A stretch of 64,000 nt of DNA, taken from NCBI GenBank assembly GCA_002840245.1, contig PHAA01000006.1, positions 58,678-122,677 of the forward strand, read 5' to 3'. Of the stretch, positions 26,050-34,660 are shown piece after piece (the stretch's first letter is position 1; every line of letters starts with the position of its first letter). A program made the position numbers and the translations under genes. This DNA comes from Firmicutes bacterium HGW-Firmicutes-15 (GTDB taxonomy: Bacteria > Bacillota > Syntrophomonadia > Syntrophomonadales > Syntrophomonadaceae). A model generated the notes under the pieces. It was not told where the DNA came from. It worked only from the letters and a program-made list of their open reading frames with translations, and ran no database searches.

Positions 26050-26568
26050 CTACTCTTCCGTCTTGTCCTCCTGGGGCATGCGTTTTAGAGCTGGCTGCAG
26101 TTCATACGAAGAGACTCTGCTGTCAGCCCATGCATTTTCTTGCCACATTTGATATAGGTATAATAAAACAGCCAGCACTGAAACTATAATAAATACGCTG
26201 AATCTGCTGGTAAGCAAATCTTTAATTCCCCGGCTAGCCAACCAAGGGGTTACAACAAACGCAAATCCCAGGTTAAAAACCGTGTCGGCAGCAACATATA
26301 TCCAGAACCTGTTATATGTGAACTTGAAGATCCACATGGCAACCACTGGAGCCAGGCCATAGACATATGACAGGGTATGATTCAAGGGGTAAGTAGTCTC
26401 CCTAATATTCCAAAGCTTTAGGGTAATACCGGCCTCAATGACGATTGACGTGATTACCATGGCAAAAAGAGCTAACGGTATAAACCGCCTAATTTCCTCT
26501 TTTCTCATAAAGACGAGGCTTAACCAGGGCAAGATCAACATGGCCCAAACTATTACTTGATTGCTCAT
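26050..26568 (-). CDS. CBO0543-family integral membrane protein, copy 2
   Basis: The 172-residue protein has about five helices, beginning VIVWAMLILPWLSLVF. The family block is GITLKLWNIRETTYPLNHTLSYVYGLAP. A polar tail (ELQPALKRMPQEDKTEE) closes the protein. It is a shorter relative of the protein at 20236-20796. It converges tail to tail with the alcohol dehydrogenase, one base apart. GGAAGG lies upstream of the ATG. Function is unknown. Confidence 0.75.
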   Translation of the reverse strand: MSNQVIVWAMLILPWLSLVFMRKEEIRRFIPLALFAMVITSIVIEAGITLKLWNIRETTYPLNHTLSYVYGLAPVVAMWIFKFTYNRFWIYVAADTVFNLGFAFVVTPWLASRGIKDLLTSRFSVFIIVSVLAVLLYLYQMWQENAWADSRVSSYELQPALKRMPQEDKTEE

Positions 26569-26707
26569 CTAACCAACCTTCCTTTGTCTTTTTAGTTATT
26601 ATTATCGCTAATCCCCGGTTTAATACCCTTAATTCAGGTAATGGCACATACCTTTCTACTAATCTTTTTGGTTCTCGTTAAAGAAAACACAGAAAACACA
26701 GAGAAAA

Positions 26708-27581
26708 CACAGGGACGTTCTTTTTGTTTGCTATTGAATATCTGATATAATGGAAAAAAATGTTTGGAGAGTTGGTATAAGTGAGACAAGCGAGAGAACG
26801 GAGTGGGAGTGGAGTTTATCATATTGTTATGCGGGGTATTAACCGGCAGGACATCTTTTATGACGACGAAGATTTTCAACGATTTCTGGAAACGCTCCGA
26901 CAGATTAAATCAGACCAACAGTTTGAGATTTATGGATATTGCCTGATGAGTAACCATATTCATCTGCTCATTCAGGAGAAAACAGACCAGATCTCGCGAA
27001 TTATGAGCCGAATCGGAACCAGTTATGCGTGGTGGTACAACCGCAAATACAACAGAAGCGGTCACGTATTCCAGGGGCGTTACGGAAGTGAGTGTGTAGA
27101 AGATGATAAATACTTGTTAACAGTTATCCGGTATATACACAACAATCCAGTGAAGGCTGGAATGGTGAGCGAACCCGAATACTATCAATGGAGCAGCATT
27201 CATACATATTACGGGGGTAGGGAATACCCGCCAAGATTAACTGAGCCGGAGTTCATATTGGGTGTCATTCATCAAGAACCGAGCGAAGCGATCCAAGGAT
27301 TTCGGAGTTTTATGAAACGGGACAATGAGGACAAATGCCTGGATAATGATATCAAACTCCGCAAAACCGATGGAGAACTGAGAGCGGAGATTAAAGTTTT
27401 AATGTATGGTGATCCACCCGATAGGCTAAAAGATATGACTAAAGAGAAACGCAATGAGATACTGAGGAAAATCAAGGAAATTGATGGAGTATCGCTACGA
27501 CAAATCGCAAGAGTTACGGGACTTAGCCTAAATTTCGTTTTTAAAGCGTAGCCAGAAGAAAACAAAAAGAACGTCCCTGTG
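26708..27581 (+). mobile_element. TnpA-REP-type element with 22-bp terminal inverted repeats
   Basis: CACAGGGACGTTCTTTTTGT at 26708 (22 bases with the next two) is repeated inverted at 27560-27581, enclosing a single Y1-type transposase gene. Just outside, GAAAACACAG repeats extend the left symmetry. A third copy of the same right end lies at 28589-28610. The structure resembles REP-associated tyrosine transposase units rather than classical IS200. Confidence 0.85.
26781..27551 (+). CDS. REP-associated tyrosine transposase (Y1 family, IS200-like)
   Basis: The 256-residue protein starts in the family manner with RERSGSGVYHIVMRGINRQDIF and has the metal-binding HUH motif H59-I-H61 in CLMSNHIHLLI. 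A catalytic tyrosine lies in SYAWWYNRKYN, followed by GHVFQGRYGSECV and VIRYIHNNPVKAGMV (PF01797). The C-terminal third adds a helix-turn-helix (VSLRQIARVTGLSLNFVFKA) seen in the longer Firmicute members. These enzymes nick single-stranded DNA at hairpins. The GTG start follows GGAGAG by 9 bases. The frame is intact, so it may still be active. Confidence 0.93.
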   Translation: MRQARERSGSGVYHIVMRGINRQDIFYDDEDFQRFLETLRQIKSDQQFEIYGYCLMSNHIHLLIQEKTDQISRIMSRIGTSYAWWYNRKYNRSGHVFQGRYGSECVEDDKYLLTVIRYIHNNPVKAGMVSEPEYYQWSSIHTYYGGREYPPRLTEPEFILGVIHQEPSEAIQGFRSFMKRDNEDKCLDNDIKLRKTDGELRAEIKVLMYGDPPDRLKDMTKEKRNEILRKIKEIDGVSLRQIARVTGLSLNFVFKA

Positions 27582-27657
27582 TGCCTGTGTTTTCATCACT
27601 GATTATTAGTGGTAAAATATACCTATAAATCAATCATCTCTTCTGAGCAAGGGAGCA

Positions 27658-28458
27658 TTGCAGCAGAAATATGAGTGCCAATACAAATCAATAGAAAGGT
27701 GGATCTATCTATTGTTTGAGAAGACCGACCATTATAAGGCGCAAATAGACATTTTGCGTCCGTTTGAAGGGAATATGTTAAAGCAGATTAAGGATTATTA
27801 TAAAATAGGCCTGACCTATTCAAGTAACGCATTAGAAGGCAATTCACTTACCGAAATCGAAACCAAGGTATTATTAGAGGATGGCTTAACGGTGGGGGGG
27901 AAACCACTGCGTGATATTTACGAAGCGACAGGTCATGCTAAAGCATACGATTATATCTATACTATTGCACGAGGTGAACCTATTAGTGAGCAGCATATCC
28001 AGGCCATTCACCGACTTTTTTATTCTCAAATAGATGAAGAGAAAGCGGGATACTACCGAAGCGAACCAGTAATCATTACCGGTTCAAATTTTCCTGCCCC
28101 ATCGCCTGATCAAATAGGACGGTTAATGTCTGAATTTGCGGTGTGGTTAAAAGAGAATGAGGATAAACTGCATCCCGTTAAATTTGCCGCTCTTGCACAT
28201 AAGGAATTTGTTTTTATTCACCCATTTATTGATGGCAATGGGCGAGTAGCGAGGCTTCTTATGAATTTATGCCTTATCCGTAAGGGCTATACCATTGCCA
28301 TTATTCCGCCCATTTTGAGAACTGAATACATTATGCTTTTAGAAAAGGCACACCAAGACGACAGGCCTTTTATGAAGTTTATTGAAGAAAGAGTGGAAGA
28401 GACCCAGAAGGATTTATTGCGCTTATTAAATATAGAAGTGATCCGCCCGATAGGCTAA
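27658..28458 (+). CDS. Fic-domain protein (AMPylator-like), 3' end overwritten by a transposase remnant
   Basis: The 266-residue protein has the complete Fic motif HPFIDGNGRVAR (residues 188-199) with the catalytic histidine, and the N-terminal inhibitory motif SNALEGN (S56, E60), which makes it a class II, self-inhibited Fic protein. Fic enzymes transfer AMP or other phosphate-linked groups to hydroxyls of target proteins. The start is TTG 27658 with GGGAG very close, so it is uncertain. The last six codons (VIRPIG) lie inside sequence copied from the transposase element read in another frame. A C-terminal extension may therefore have been lost. No antitoxin gene is adjacent. Confidence 0.88.
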   Translation: MQQKYECQYKSIERWIYLLFEKTDHYKAQIDILRPFEGNMLKQIKDYYKIGLTYSSNALEGNSLTEIETKVLLEDGLTVGGKPLRDIYEATGHAKAYDYIYTIARGEPISEQHIQAIHRLFYSQIDEEKAGYYRSEPVIITGSNFPAPSPDQIGRLMSEFAVWLKENEDKLHPVKFAALAHKEFVFIHPFIDGNGRVARLLMNLCLIRKGYTIAIIPPILRTEYIMLLEKAHQDDRPFMKFIEERVEETQKDLLRLLNIEVIRPIG

Positions 28459-28610
28459 TAGATATGGATAAAGAGAAACGCAATGAGATACTGGGGAAAA
28501 TCAAGGGAATTGATGGAGTATCGCTACGCCAAATAGCAAGAGTTACGGGAATTAGCCTAAATTTAATTTTTAAAGCGTAGCCAGAAGAAAACAAAAAGAA
28601 CGTCCCTGTG
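28438..28610 (+). mobile_element. 3'-terminal remnant of the TnpA-REP element
   Basis: About 173 bases match the end of the intact element (27409-27581) at roughly 90% identity. They run from GATCCGCCCGATAGGCTAA through the transposase stop to the right inverted repeat. The 5' two thirds of the gene are missing. The remnant begins inside the last codons of the Fic gene. Confidence 0.9.
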
Positions 28611-28691
28611 TTTTGCTTGGTTTTACCAAGGAGATCACCAGGAACAGTTCTTGAATAAAATTATGAAATACTGAGATAGGAGTGGACAAAT

Positions 28692-29171
28692 ATGAAAAAG
28701 CACTTAGAGAACAAAGAACTTAACAGGATAGAAAAAAGAGCTATTGAGGCTTTAGCTATTGCCCCGGTGATAAAAGCAGTGTCACAAAGAATCGGCAGGG
28801 ACGAAGCTATGGCCATATTAAAGGAAATCAATCAGCAAGAAGCATTTCAGCGTGGTCAAAATATGATGATCGAGGGACAGAATGGGATAGATGAATTGGT
28901 TAATGAGGTGGCCACTTGGGGAGAGGGCGGAATTTGGGAAATGGACGTTTTAGAACAAACTTCAACAACCTATTTTTTTAACGTTTCCCGCTGTCCCTAT
29001 TATGAGAAATATCGAGAATTGGGATTAGATGAGTTCGGAGTAGAATTCTCCTGCTGTCGTGATGAACCTTATGCCAGAGGCTTTAATACCCAACTCAAGT
29101 TAGTGCGGACCCAAACCATTATGGAAGGTGCTGATTATTGCGATTTTCGGTATTATTTGCTTTCCAAATGA
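28692..29171 (+). CDS. L-2-amino-thiazoline-4-carboxylic acid hydrolase-like protein
   Basis: The 159-residue protein matches the ATC-hydrolase-like family (PF14196). The conserved C-terminal block has FNVSRCPYYEKYRELGLDEFG, SCCRDE, FNTQLKLVRTQTIMEGADYC and DFRYYL. The founding enzyme opens a thiazoline ring during conversion to cysteine, but most Clostridial relatives are uncharacterised and some sit near redox genes. The ATG is preceded by GATAGGAGTG. It stands alone after the Fic/transposase region. Confidence 0.85.
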   Translation: MKKHLENKELNRIEKRAIEALAIAPVIKAVSQRIGRDEAMAILKEINQQEAFQRGQNMMIEGQNGIDELVNEVATWGEGGIWEMDVLEQTSTTYFFNVSRCPYYEKYRELGLDEFGVEFSCCRDEPYARGFNTQLKLVRTQTIMEGADYCDFRYYLLSK

Positions 29172-29452
29172 TTGTCAAATTGTAGGGAACACATTCAACA
29201 TGTAATCTAATGAATTGTAAGTTTTCATAATAAGGAATTATCAAAAGAATACATAACCTATAAGGATTGACAAGTAAAATTATTGCCGTTTAATCCAAAT
29301 TTAAGGGGTAGCTTGGCTGTTTCGGCCGTCTGCTCCTAAAAAATACCGCCTTATTCTACATCAATTTGGACTTTACACAAAGTTCGGTATACACCCCTAT
29401 ACAACAATAGTATTTTTGCATCATCTGATCGGAGAAATGGAGAGGTATTTCT

Positions 29453-29812
29453 GTGAAATATGAATGGCTTGATGAATACTGTCTTTCTAAGAATGGAGCA
29501 ATAAAAGACTTTAAGATGGAATGGGATGCAACCAGATATCTGATTGCCGGGAAGATGTTTGCCATGGAAGGCGGAGACAAATACAAAAAGGCGATTATTA
29601 CCGTAAAGTGTGAGCCGTTTTTTGGGGAGTTATTACGACAGCAATATGAACATATCATTCCGGGATATTACATGAATAAAGAACACTGGAACTCGGTATA
29701 TTTAGAGGGTGATGTACCGGATAATGTTTTGAGGGAAATGATAGAAATGTCCTATCAATTAGTGTTCAACTCGTTGAGTAAAAAGGTACAAAAGGAATTT
29801 ACGATTGAGTAA
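29453..29812 (+). CDS. MmcQ/YjbR-family protein
   Basis: The 119-residue protein has the YjbR/MmcQ layout (PF04237). It begins YEWLDEYCLSKNGAIKDFKMEWDATRYLIAGKMFA and continues with ITVKCEPFFGELLRQQYEHIIPGYYMNKEHWNSVYLEG. It ends with the family helix VPDNVLREMIEMSYQLVFNSL. These proteins adopt a double-wing DNA-binding-like fold; their role is not firmly known. The start is GTG with GGAGAGG 7 bases before. The 280 bases upstream show no gene. Confidence 0.88.
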   Translation: MKYEWLDEYCLSKNGAIKDFKMEWDATRYLIAGKMFAMEGGDKYKKAIITVKCEPFFGELLRQQYEHIIPGYYMNKEHWNSVYLEGDVPDNVLREMIEMSYQLVFNSLSKKVQKEFTIE

Positions 29813-29845
29813 CAAATGTAACCATAGGGATGTTACTCTGTCCTT

Positions 29846-30595
29846 TTACCGCCACGAACAAATATAACCCTCGGCAATATCTATCGCGGTAAATATACAA
29901 AATCCCATAAAGCTAAGTATCACAATGCCCGCATACATATCGAGATAATTTACCCGCATCCAGGAATCCATGATGAAATATCCCATGCCATACTCAGTTC
30001 CAAAGGTTTCAGTGAAAAATAGTATAGATACTGCTGTTCCCAGAGCCAAGCGGGTAGCAGTCATAACCTCGGGGAGGGAAGCGGGGACTATGATTTCTGT
30101 GAACATTTGCAGCTTACTGGCTCCCAGGGATTGGAGGGAGCGGAAGGTTTCTTCAGGAATAGCTTTCACAGCATCCCTCGACGTAATTATGATCTGAAAG
30201 ATTATTATTAATACTATCATTATCAGCTTCGATACTTCGCCTAAGCCGAACAGTAGCATTATTATGGGGAGCAGGGCTAGTTTAGGCACCGGATAGGTGA
30301 AATACACCAAGGGTGATAGGAGTTTATCAACTCTTTCAAAATAGCCCATTAAAAAGCCTAAGGGGACTCCGAGCAGGATGGAAACGGCGATGCCTCCCAG
30401 GATTCTACCTAGGCTGTGCAGGACATGTATTTCAATTTTGGTCTGAAATATCTCTGCGATAGTTCTAAATACAGCAAATGGTGATGGAATAATGGGGATA
30501 CTAAATATCAAAGACACTGCATACCAGAGAATTATTACAAATACCAAGCTATACAGGGCCCCTTGCCATTTATCCTTTGCCAGCACCTTGATCAT
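29846..30595 (-). CDS. ABC transporter permease (SsuC/TauC-type)
   Basis: The 249-residue protein has about six helices and the EAA-type loop RSLQSLGASKLQMFTEIIVPASLPEVMTATRLALG. This places it in the BPD_transp_1 family used for sulfonate, taurine, nitrate and thiamine-precursor uptake. It overlaps the ATPase gene by 4 bases, so the two are translationally coupled. The substrate-binding lipoprotein is encoded upstream on the same transcript. No catabolic gene beside it identifies the substrate. Confidence 0.92.
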   Translation of the reverse strand: MIKVLAKDKWQGALYSLVFVIILWYAVSLIFSIPIIPSPFAVFRTIAEIFQTKIEIHVLHSLGRILGGIAVSILLGVPLGFLMGYFERVDKLLSPLVYFTYPVPKLALLPIIMLLFGLGEVSKLIMIVLIIIFQIIITSRDAVKAIPEETFRSLQSLGASKLQMFTEIIVPASLPEVMTATRLALGTAVSILFFTETFGTEYGMGYFIMDSWMRVNYLDMYAGIVILSFMGFCIFTAIDIAEGYICSWR

Positions 30596-31332
30596 CCTTT
30601 ACTTACTATCTTTCTAAGTTTCGTAGACATTGCATAGTACTCATCTCTAAATCTTAAGTTATCCAGTTTGAAACAGGGGTTTTCTAATACTTCCAGGATT
30701 CTACCCGGAGAAGGTGAAAAGACCACGATTTTACTACCTAAATAGAGGGCCTCGTCCACGCTATGGGTAATGAAAACCGTAGTCACGCTATTCTGTTTCC
30801 AAATGTTTAAGAAGAGCTCCTGCATTTCTTCACGGGTTATCGCGTCCAGGGCTGAAAATGGCTCATCCATCAATAACAAATCGGGTTTTAATATGAAAGC
30901 CCGAGCGATGGCCACCCTCTGTTGCTGACCACCGCTTAGTTCTTTCGGGTATCGATCCAGAAGGGCATCAATACCTAATTGCTTTAAAATGTAAGAGCTG
31001 TATTCATCTAAAACCCGCGAGTCATTTTTGATCTTTATCCCTAACATGGTATTCTCATAGACAGTTTTCCAGGGCAAGAGTCCGTAATTTTGCAGTATCA
31101 GCCCTATGCGCTGGGCTTTCGGATTGATGTCCCGACCGTCTATGGAGACAGTTCCCGTATAGTCCTTCAGGATGCCGGACAAAACATACAGCAATGTTGA
31201 CTTACCGCAGCCGGATGGGCCTATAAAGGTGTAGATATCTCCGGTGTTGATATTTATGTTCACTTTGTCGAGAGCTAATGTCTCTTCATTTTTACCCTGG
31301 TATTTTACTGTAAGATCTTTGATTGCAATCAC
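30592..31332 (-). CDS. ABC transporter ATP-binding protein (SsuB/TauB-type)
   Basis: The 246-residue protein carries Walker A GPSGCGKST, the Q-loop LILQNYGLLPW, signature LSGGQQQRVAIARA, Walker B LLLMDEPFSALD and switch histidine FITHSVDEAL. It drives uptake with the permease encoded just downstream and the NMT1-type lipoprotein just upstream (8 bases). The C-terminal VVFSPSPGRILEVLE is typical of the nitrate/sulfonate/taurine group. Confidence 0.93.
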   Translation of the reverse strand: MIAIKDLTVKYQGKNEETLALDKVNININTGDIYTFIGPSGCGKSTLLYVLSGILKDYTGTVSIDGRDINPKAQRIGLILQNYGLLPWKTVYENTMLGIKIKNDSRVLDEYSSYILKQLGIDALLDRYPKELSGGQQQRVAIARAFILKPDLLLMDEPFSALDAITREEMQELFLNIWKQNSVTTVFITHSVDEALYLGSKIVVFSPSPGRILEVLENPCFKLDNLRFRDEYYAMSTKLRKIVSKG

Positions 31333-31339
31333 TAAATCA

Positions 31340-32278
31340 TTACCTCAAAACTTTGTCATCTACCAATGCTTTATATTCATAGCTGCCTTTAATGAGATTC
31401 TTTGCTTTCAGCCATTGTACTACATCATTAAAAACCTTTTCACTGGGTAGTTCTGCCTTAGTATACTTGGGAAGCTTCAGGGTGTCTTTGACTTCGGCCG
31501 GGAAACTTTGGGCTTGAATGATAAAATCGATGTCACTTGCAACAGGTTCCTTTTGCAGATATGCTACTGCATCATTGTAAGCCTTGAAGACGGCTTTGAT
31601 CTGTTCCGGGCTTTCCTGCAAGCTTTTCGCGGTAAACGCTATGGCACCAGCCTTATTGCCGAGCTGGTCAGTGCTGTTTAAAACTTTGGCCCCATTTTTC
31701 ACAGCCAGGCCGGCTAAGGGTTCAGGGAGGATAGCGGCATCTATCTTGGCACCCTGGAGCATCTCCAGTCGGGTTGGCAGTGGGGGAATAGCTATTTTTT
31801 TAATGTCCTCTGGTTTGATTTGGCTGGATTCCAGCATTTTATCTGTGGTATATTCCATTATGGTGTTGGTGGACATGCCAATGCTTTTTCCTTTAATATC
31901 ATTAATTGAATTTATGCCCGAGGTCTTTCCTGCCATTAGTTCGATATTACCATCGTTTTTAGCGATTATCTTGAGGTCAATTCCGCCCTCATTGGCAAAA
32001 ACTACGGCCAGAATATCGGTTATAACTCCATCCAGTTTCCCGCTCTGCAGGGCGCTGTCTCTGTCTTTGGCACTATTGAAATGTTCTATTTTTACCTGCA
32101 CGCCCTGGTTTTTAAAATAGCCATTTTTCTCAGCAATGATAAAGGGGATTGATTCAACATCGGGCATAACCCCTATGGTTATGGTCTTTTCAGGTACGGG
32201 TGGAGTCTTTACTTGGTTACAGCCTACAAAGACTAGGCTACTGATGATAATTAAAAAACAAACAAGTATCTTTTTCAT
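31340..32278 (-). CDS. ABC transporter substrate-binding lipoprotein (NMT1/SsuA-like)
   Basis: The 312-residue protein starts with a lipoprotein signal (MKKILVCFLIIISSLVFVGC; lipidated at the cysteine of VFVGC). The mature part has the NMT1/THI5-type fold (TITIGVMPDVESIPFIIAEKNGYFKNQGV, SGKLDGVITD, IPPLPTRLEMLQGAKIDAAILPEPL). It is the first gene of the three-gene importer. Family members bind sulfonates, nitrate, or pyrimidine precursors of thiamine. The 306 bases upstream contain a promoter region but no riboswitch I can recognise, and a terminator of the next gene. Confidence 0.9.
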   Translation of the reverse strand: MKKILVCFLIIISSLVFVGCNQVKTPPVPEKTITIGVMPDVESIPFIIAEKNGYFKNQGVQVKIEHFNSAKDRDSALQSGKLDGVITDILAVVFANEGGIDLKIIAKNDGNIELMAGKTSGINSINDIKGKSIGMSTNTIMEYTTDKMLESSQIKPEDIKKIAIPPLPTRLEMLQGAKIDAAILPEPLAGLAVKNGAKVLNSTDQLGNKAGAIAFTAKSLQESPEQIKAVFKAYNDAVAYLQKEPVASDIDFIIQAQSFPAEVKDTLKLPKYTKAELPSEKVFNDVVQWLKAKNLIKGSYEYKALVDDKVLR

Positions 32279-32520
32279 TATTAAACTCCTATTCTTTTAT
32301 ATGTTATTTGAGTTACTATACTTATTTTTCCCGCCATTTGGCTGGTTTTAAGTTGTCGTATGTATTAATGGTGGTTTCTCCTAAATTGACGTGTTTAAAA
32401 CATACCCCCTCAATTTATTCTAAGATGCATACTTCTCGAATAATCTGCAGATAAGTTTAATACATAATGTTCCATAAAACCACATGTTTTAGCAATTAGT
32501 GCCTGCACGGTAATAAGAAA

Positions 32521-32551
32521 ATGGAGTCTCATTAAGATAATGAAACTCCAT
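32521..32551 (-). terminator. Terminator after the sigma-factor/partner operon
   Basis: ATGGAGT and ACTCCAT, continued by TCATT and AATGA after one mismatch, form a stem. On the minus strand it ends in ATTTTCTT, 33 bases after the stop of the gene at 32585. Confidence 0.8.
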
Positions 32552-32584
32552 AACGTCTTAGATATTTTGCCCCTTGGCGCGGTG

Positions 32585-33568
32585 TTACTTTAGCTTTTTA
32601 AGAACGAAGTATTCAGGTTGCATTCCCCCGAATTTGTAGTCTCCGCTCTTCCACTCGTAGAACAAGTAGATATCACCTTTTAATTCCTTAATCTCATATT
32701 TGCTGGCCATCTTATCCTTTTTATCTAAGATCAAGCCCTTAGTCCAGCTTAGTTTTTCATAAGGGGTTTTACTTTCCGACGTTAAGGCGGAAATTTTTCC
32801 GTTCTCAGCGATATTGAGCTGAGTTAAAAATAGCTCCCCTAAAACACTGCTAGTACCCGGCTTAAATTTATCTATGGTTTTTACATAATCCACACACTCC
32901 CATTTTCCGACTAACTGCGGATCATCTACAAAAGGATAATCAACTTTATCATCTATAGCAGCCATTTTATAATTGGAATAGTCCAGATTATCAACTTTGT
33001 TTAAGACAAAGAACTGGGGCGTCATATGAAAATAGGTGTAATCTCCGCACTTCCATTCATAGAACATATAGGTCGAACCGTTAATTTCCTTGATCACATA
33101 TTTACTGGCAGTTTTCTCATGTTTATTAATTGCAATTCCTTGAGTCCAACTTAAATTAAGATCTCTTAAGCTGCCATTGCCTTGACTTAAGGCTTCAAGC
33201 ATTTTGCCACCTTTAATGAATGCCAGTTCTTTAAGGAACAAATCACCTTGCTGGGTCTTTTGGCTGGGATTAAACTGATCGATTTCCGCTACATAATCCA
33301 CGGATTGCCATTTTCCGATTACAGCAGGATCATCGACAAAAGGATAATCAGTGTTATCTTCAATAGCGGTAAAGGTAAAACCAACGGTAAGCAGCACCAT
33401 TAGTGAAACCAATGCAGTCAATGGAACTGCAACTACTTTCTTTAAACCAAACAATTTGCGGCTGGATTTTTTATGCTTATCCCAAACAGTGCTGAAACGA
33501 ATGGACGGTTGACTCTGATCTAAGTTTTTTTTCATAACGTCTCCTATCTTTGTATTAGATTGTTCCAT
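32585..33568 (-). CDS. Membrane-anchored partner of an ECF sigma factor with two duplicated C-terminal domains
   Basis: The 327-residue protein has a cytosolic N-terminus of about 50 residues, one transmembrane helix (VVAVPLTALVSLMVLLTVGFTF) and two homologous outer domains of roughly 125 residues. Each domain starts with DYPFVDDP..(V/L)(I/V)GKW and ends with YEWK.GDY. It overlaps the sigma gene by 14 bases, the layout of an anti-sigma factor, though I see no zinc-binding HxxxCxxC motif. The outer repeats resemble lipocalin-like modules in Bacillus stress regulators. ATG 33568 is preceded by GGAGAGG. The signal it senses is unknown. Confidence 0.75.
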   Translation of the reverse strand: MEQSNTKIGDVMKKNLDQSQPSIRFSTVWDKHKKSSRKLFGLKKVVAVPLTALVSLMVLLTVGFTFTAIEDNTDYPFVDDPAVIGKWQSVDYVAEIDQFNPSQKTQQGDLFLKELAFIKGGKMLEALSQGNGSLRDLNLSWTQGIAINKHEKTASKYVIKEINGSTYMFYEWKCGDYTYFHMTPQFFVLNKVDNLDYSNYKMAAIDDKVDYPFVDDPQLVGKWECVDYVKTIDKFKPGTSSVLGELFLTQLNIAENGKISALTSESKTPYEKLSWTKGLILDKKDKMASKYEIKELKGDIYLFYEWKSGDYKFGGMQPEYFVLKKLK

Positions 33569-34097
33569 ACAGATCCTCTCCTTTACATGCAATCGTAATC
33601 TTATTGCCTTGCAATTGTTTCTCCAAAGAATTTAAAGCAGTATTCAATCTGGATTTGCAGGTTCCCAAAGGGATGTCTAAAGCTGTGGCAATTTCATTCA
33701 GTTTTAGGCCCGAATAGTAATGCAAAACAATTACCTCTCGGCTCTTTAGAGTCAGCTTATTAATTTCCTTCCATAATTCATGGCCTAGTTCGTCTTGGAG
33801 GATTTTATCCTCAACATAATTCAAGCCCTCATTAGTTGGTACTTCTTTAACTAAGTGAAGCCACTTCTGTTTGCGCATTGTTTTTCGAGTAATGTTTAAG
33901 GCTATTTGGTAAATCCATGGGGTAATAGGCTTGGCGGGATCATAGCTGTTATATTTTCGGAACACTTGCAGAAATGTATCCTGGGTTATATCTTCTGCTA
34001 AGGTAGGCGATTTAGACAGAAATAGGGCAATTCTATATACGTAGCTGGAGTGTTCTACGAAAATGGCTTCTGCCTGGTCCTGGCTGATATCTTTCAT
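33555..34097 (-). CDS. RNA polymerase ECF-type sigma factor
   Basis: The 180-residue protein has sigma region 2 (SYVYRIALFLSKSPTLAEDITQDTFLQVFRKY, then PWIYQIALNITRKTMRKQ) and region 4 (LTLKSREVIVLHYYSGLKLNEIATALDIPLGTCKSRLNTAL). ATG 34097 follows GGAGG by 9 bases; the frame to 34121 is not needed. The gene overlaps its membrane partner downstream. ECF factors of this layout are usually released when the partner senses envelope stress. GTAACG at 34215 lies in the upstream region and could be part of an autoregulated promoter, but this is weak. Confidence 0.92.
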   Translation of the reverse strand: MKDISQDQAEAIFVEHSSYVYRIALFLSKSPTLAEDITQDTFLQVFRKYNSYDPAKPITPWIYQIALNITRKTMRKQKWLHLVKEVPTNEGLNYVEDKILQDELGHELWKEINKLTLKSREVIVLHYYSGLKLNEIATALDIPLGTCKSRLNTALNSLEKQLQGNKITIACKGEDLYGTI

Positions 34098-34255
34098 TAA
34101 GACTATCCTCCTTTCCTGCAAATATTTAATCTATATATCCTTCAAATGCCAAAAAGGTTCGGTGCAATTCTATAATTTTATGAGATGGTTTTGCTCACAC
34201 AACAACTGATAACGATGTAACGAAGAACCGTCCATTACAGCCGTTGCACAGATCC

Positions 34256-34284
34256 TTGATAACTACCTTAAAGCTATGTATATA
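34256..34284 (+). promoter_or_regulatory. Sigma-A type promoter for the DUF5661 gene
   Basis: TTGATA is followed after 17 bases by TATATA, and a TATAAT lies six bases further on. The start codon of the downstream gene is about 58 bases away, so a standard housekeeping promoter is likely. Confidence 0.6.
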
Positions 34285-34341
34285 TAGTATAATATAGAAA
34301 AAATTAACTAAGGCGTGAAAAATGTAAAAGGAGGATTTAAT

Positions 34342-34614
34342 ATGACATCGAAAAAGAGTTTTACGGCTGATGAAGCCAAGCTTATTGGGGAGCAGTTGGG
34401 AATTGACTGGAGCAGGTTTGACGTGGAGCAATATAGAATGGGCATGGATGTGGAACTTGAACATGGCCTGCGTGATCCAGAGACCAACGTCACTGGTGAT
34501 GATCCGCTTACAACCGGGAAAATTGCCCTGGCACATTTGAAGGAATTCCCGGATTATTATACCCGCCTGGAAAAGTTGGAGAAGGAAGCCGATATCTTCT
34601 GGGCAAATAAATAG
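34342..34614 (+). CDS. DUF5661-family small protein
   Basis: The 90-residue protein has the well conserved pattern KSFTADEAKLIGEQLGIDWSRFDVEQYRMGMDVELEHG, then DPETNVTGDDPLTTGKIALAHLKEFPDYYTRLEKLE. This is the DUF5661 family, whose function is unknown. ATG 34342 has AAAGGAGG 7 bases upstream; the earlier in-frame start at 34315 is not needed. It is a single-gene unit with its own promoter and a large hairpin terminator, converging with an HD-GYP gene. Confidence 0.9.
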   Translation: MTSKKSFTADEAKLIGEQLGIDWSRFDVEQYRMGMDVELEHGLRDPETNVTGDDPLTTGKIALAHLKEFPDYYTRLEKLEKEADIFWANK

Positions 34615-34660
34615 CCGGCAAGCTGCCTGGAAGATGACTGAAGTGAAGATCAAAGCATGA

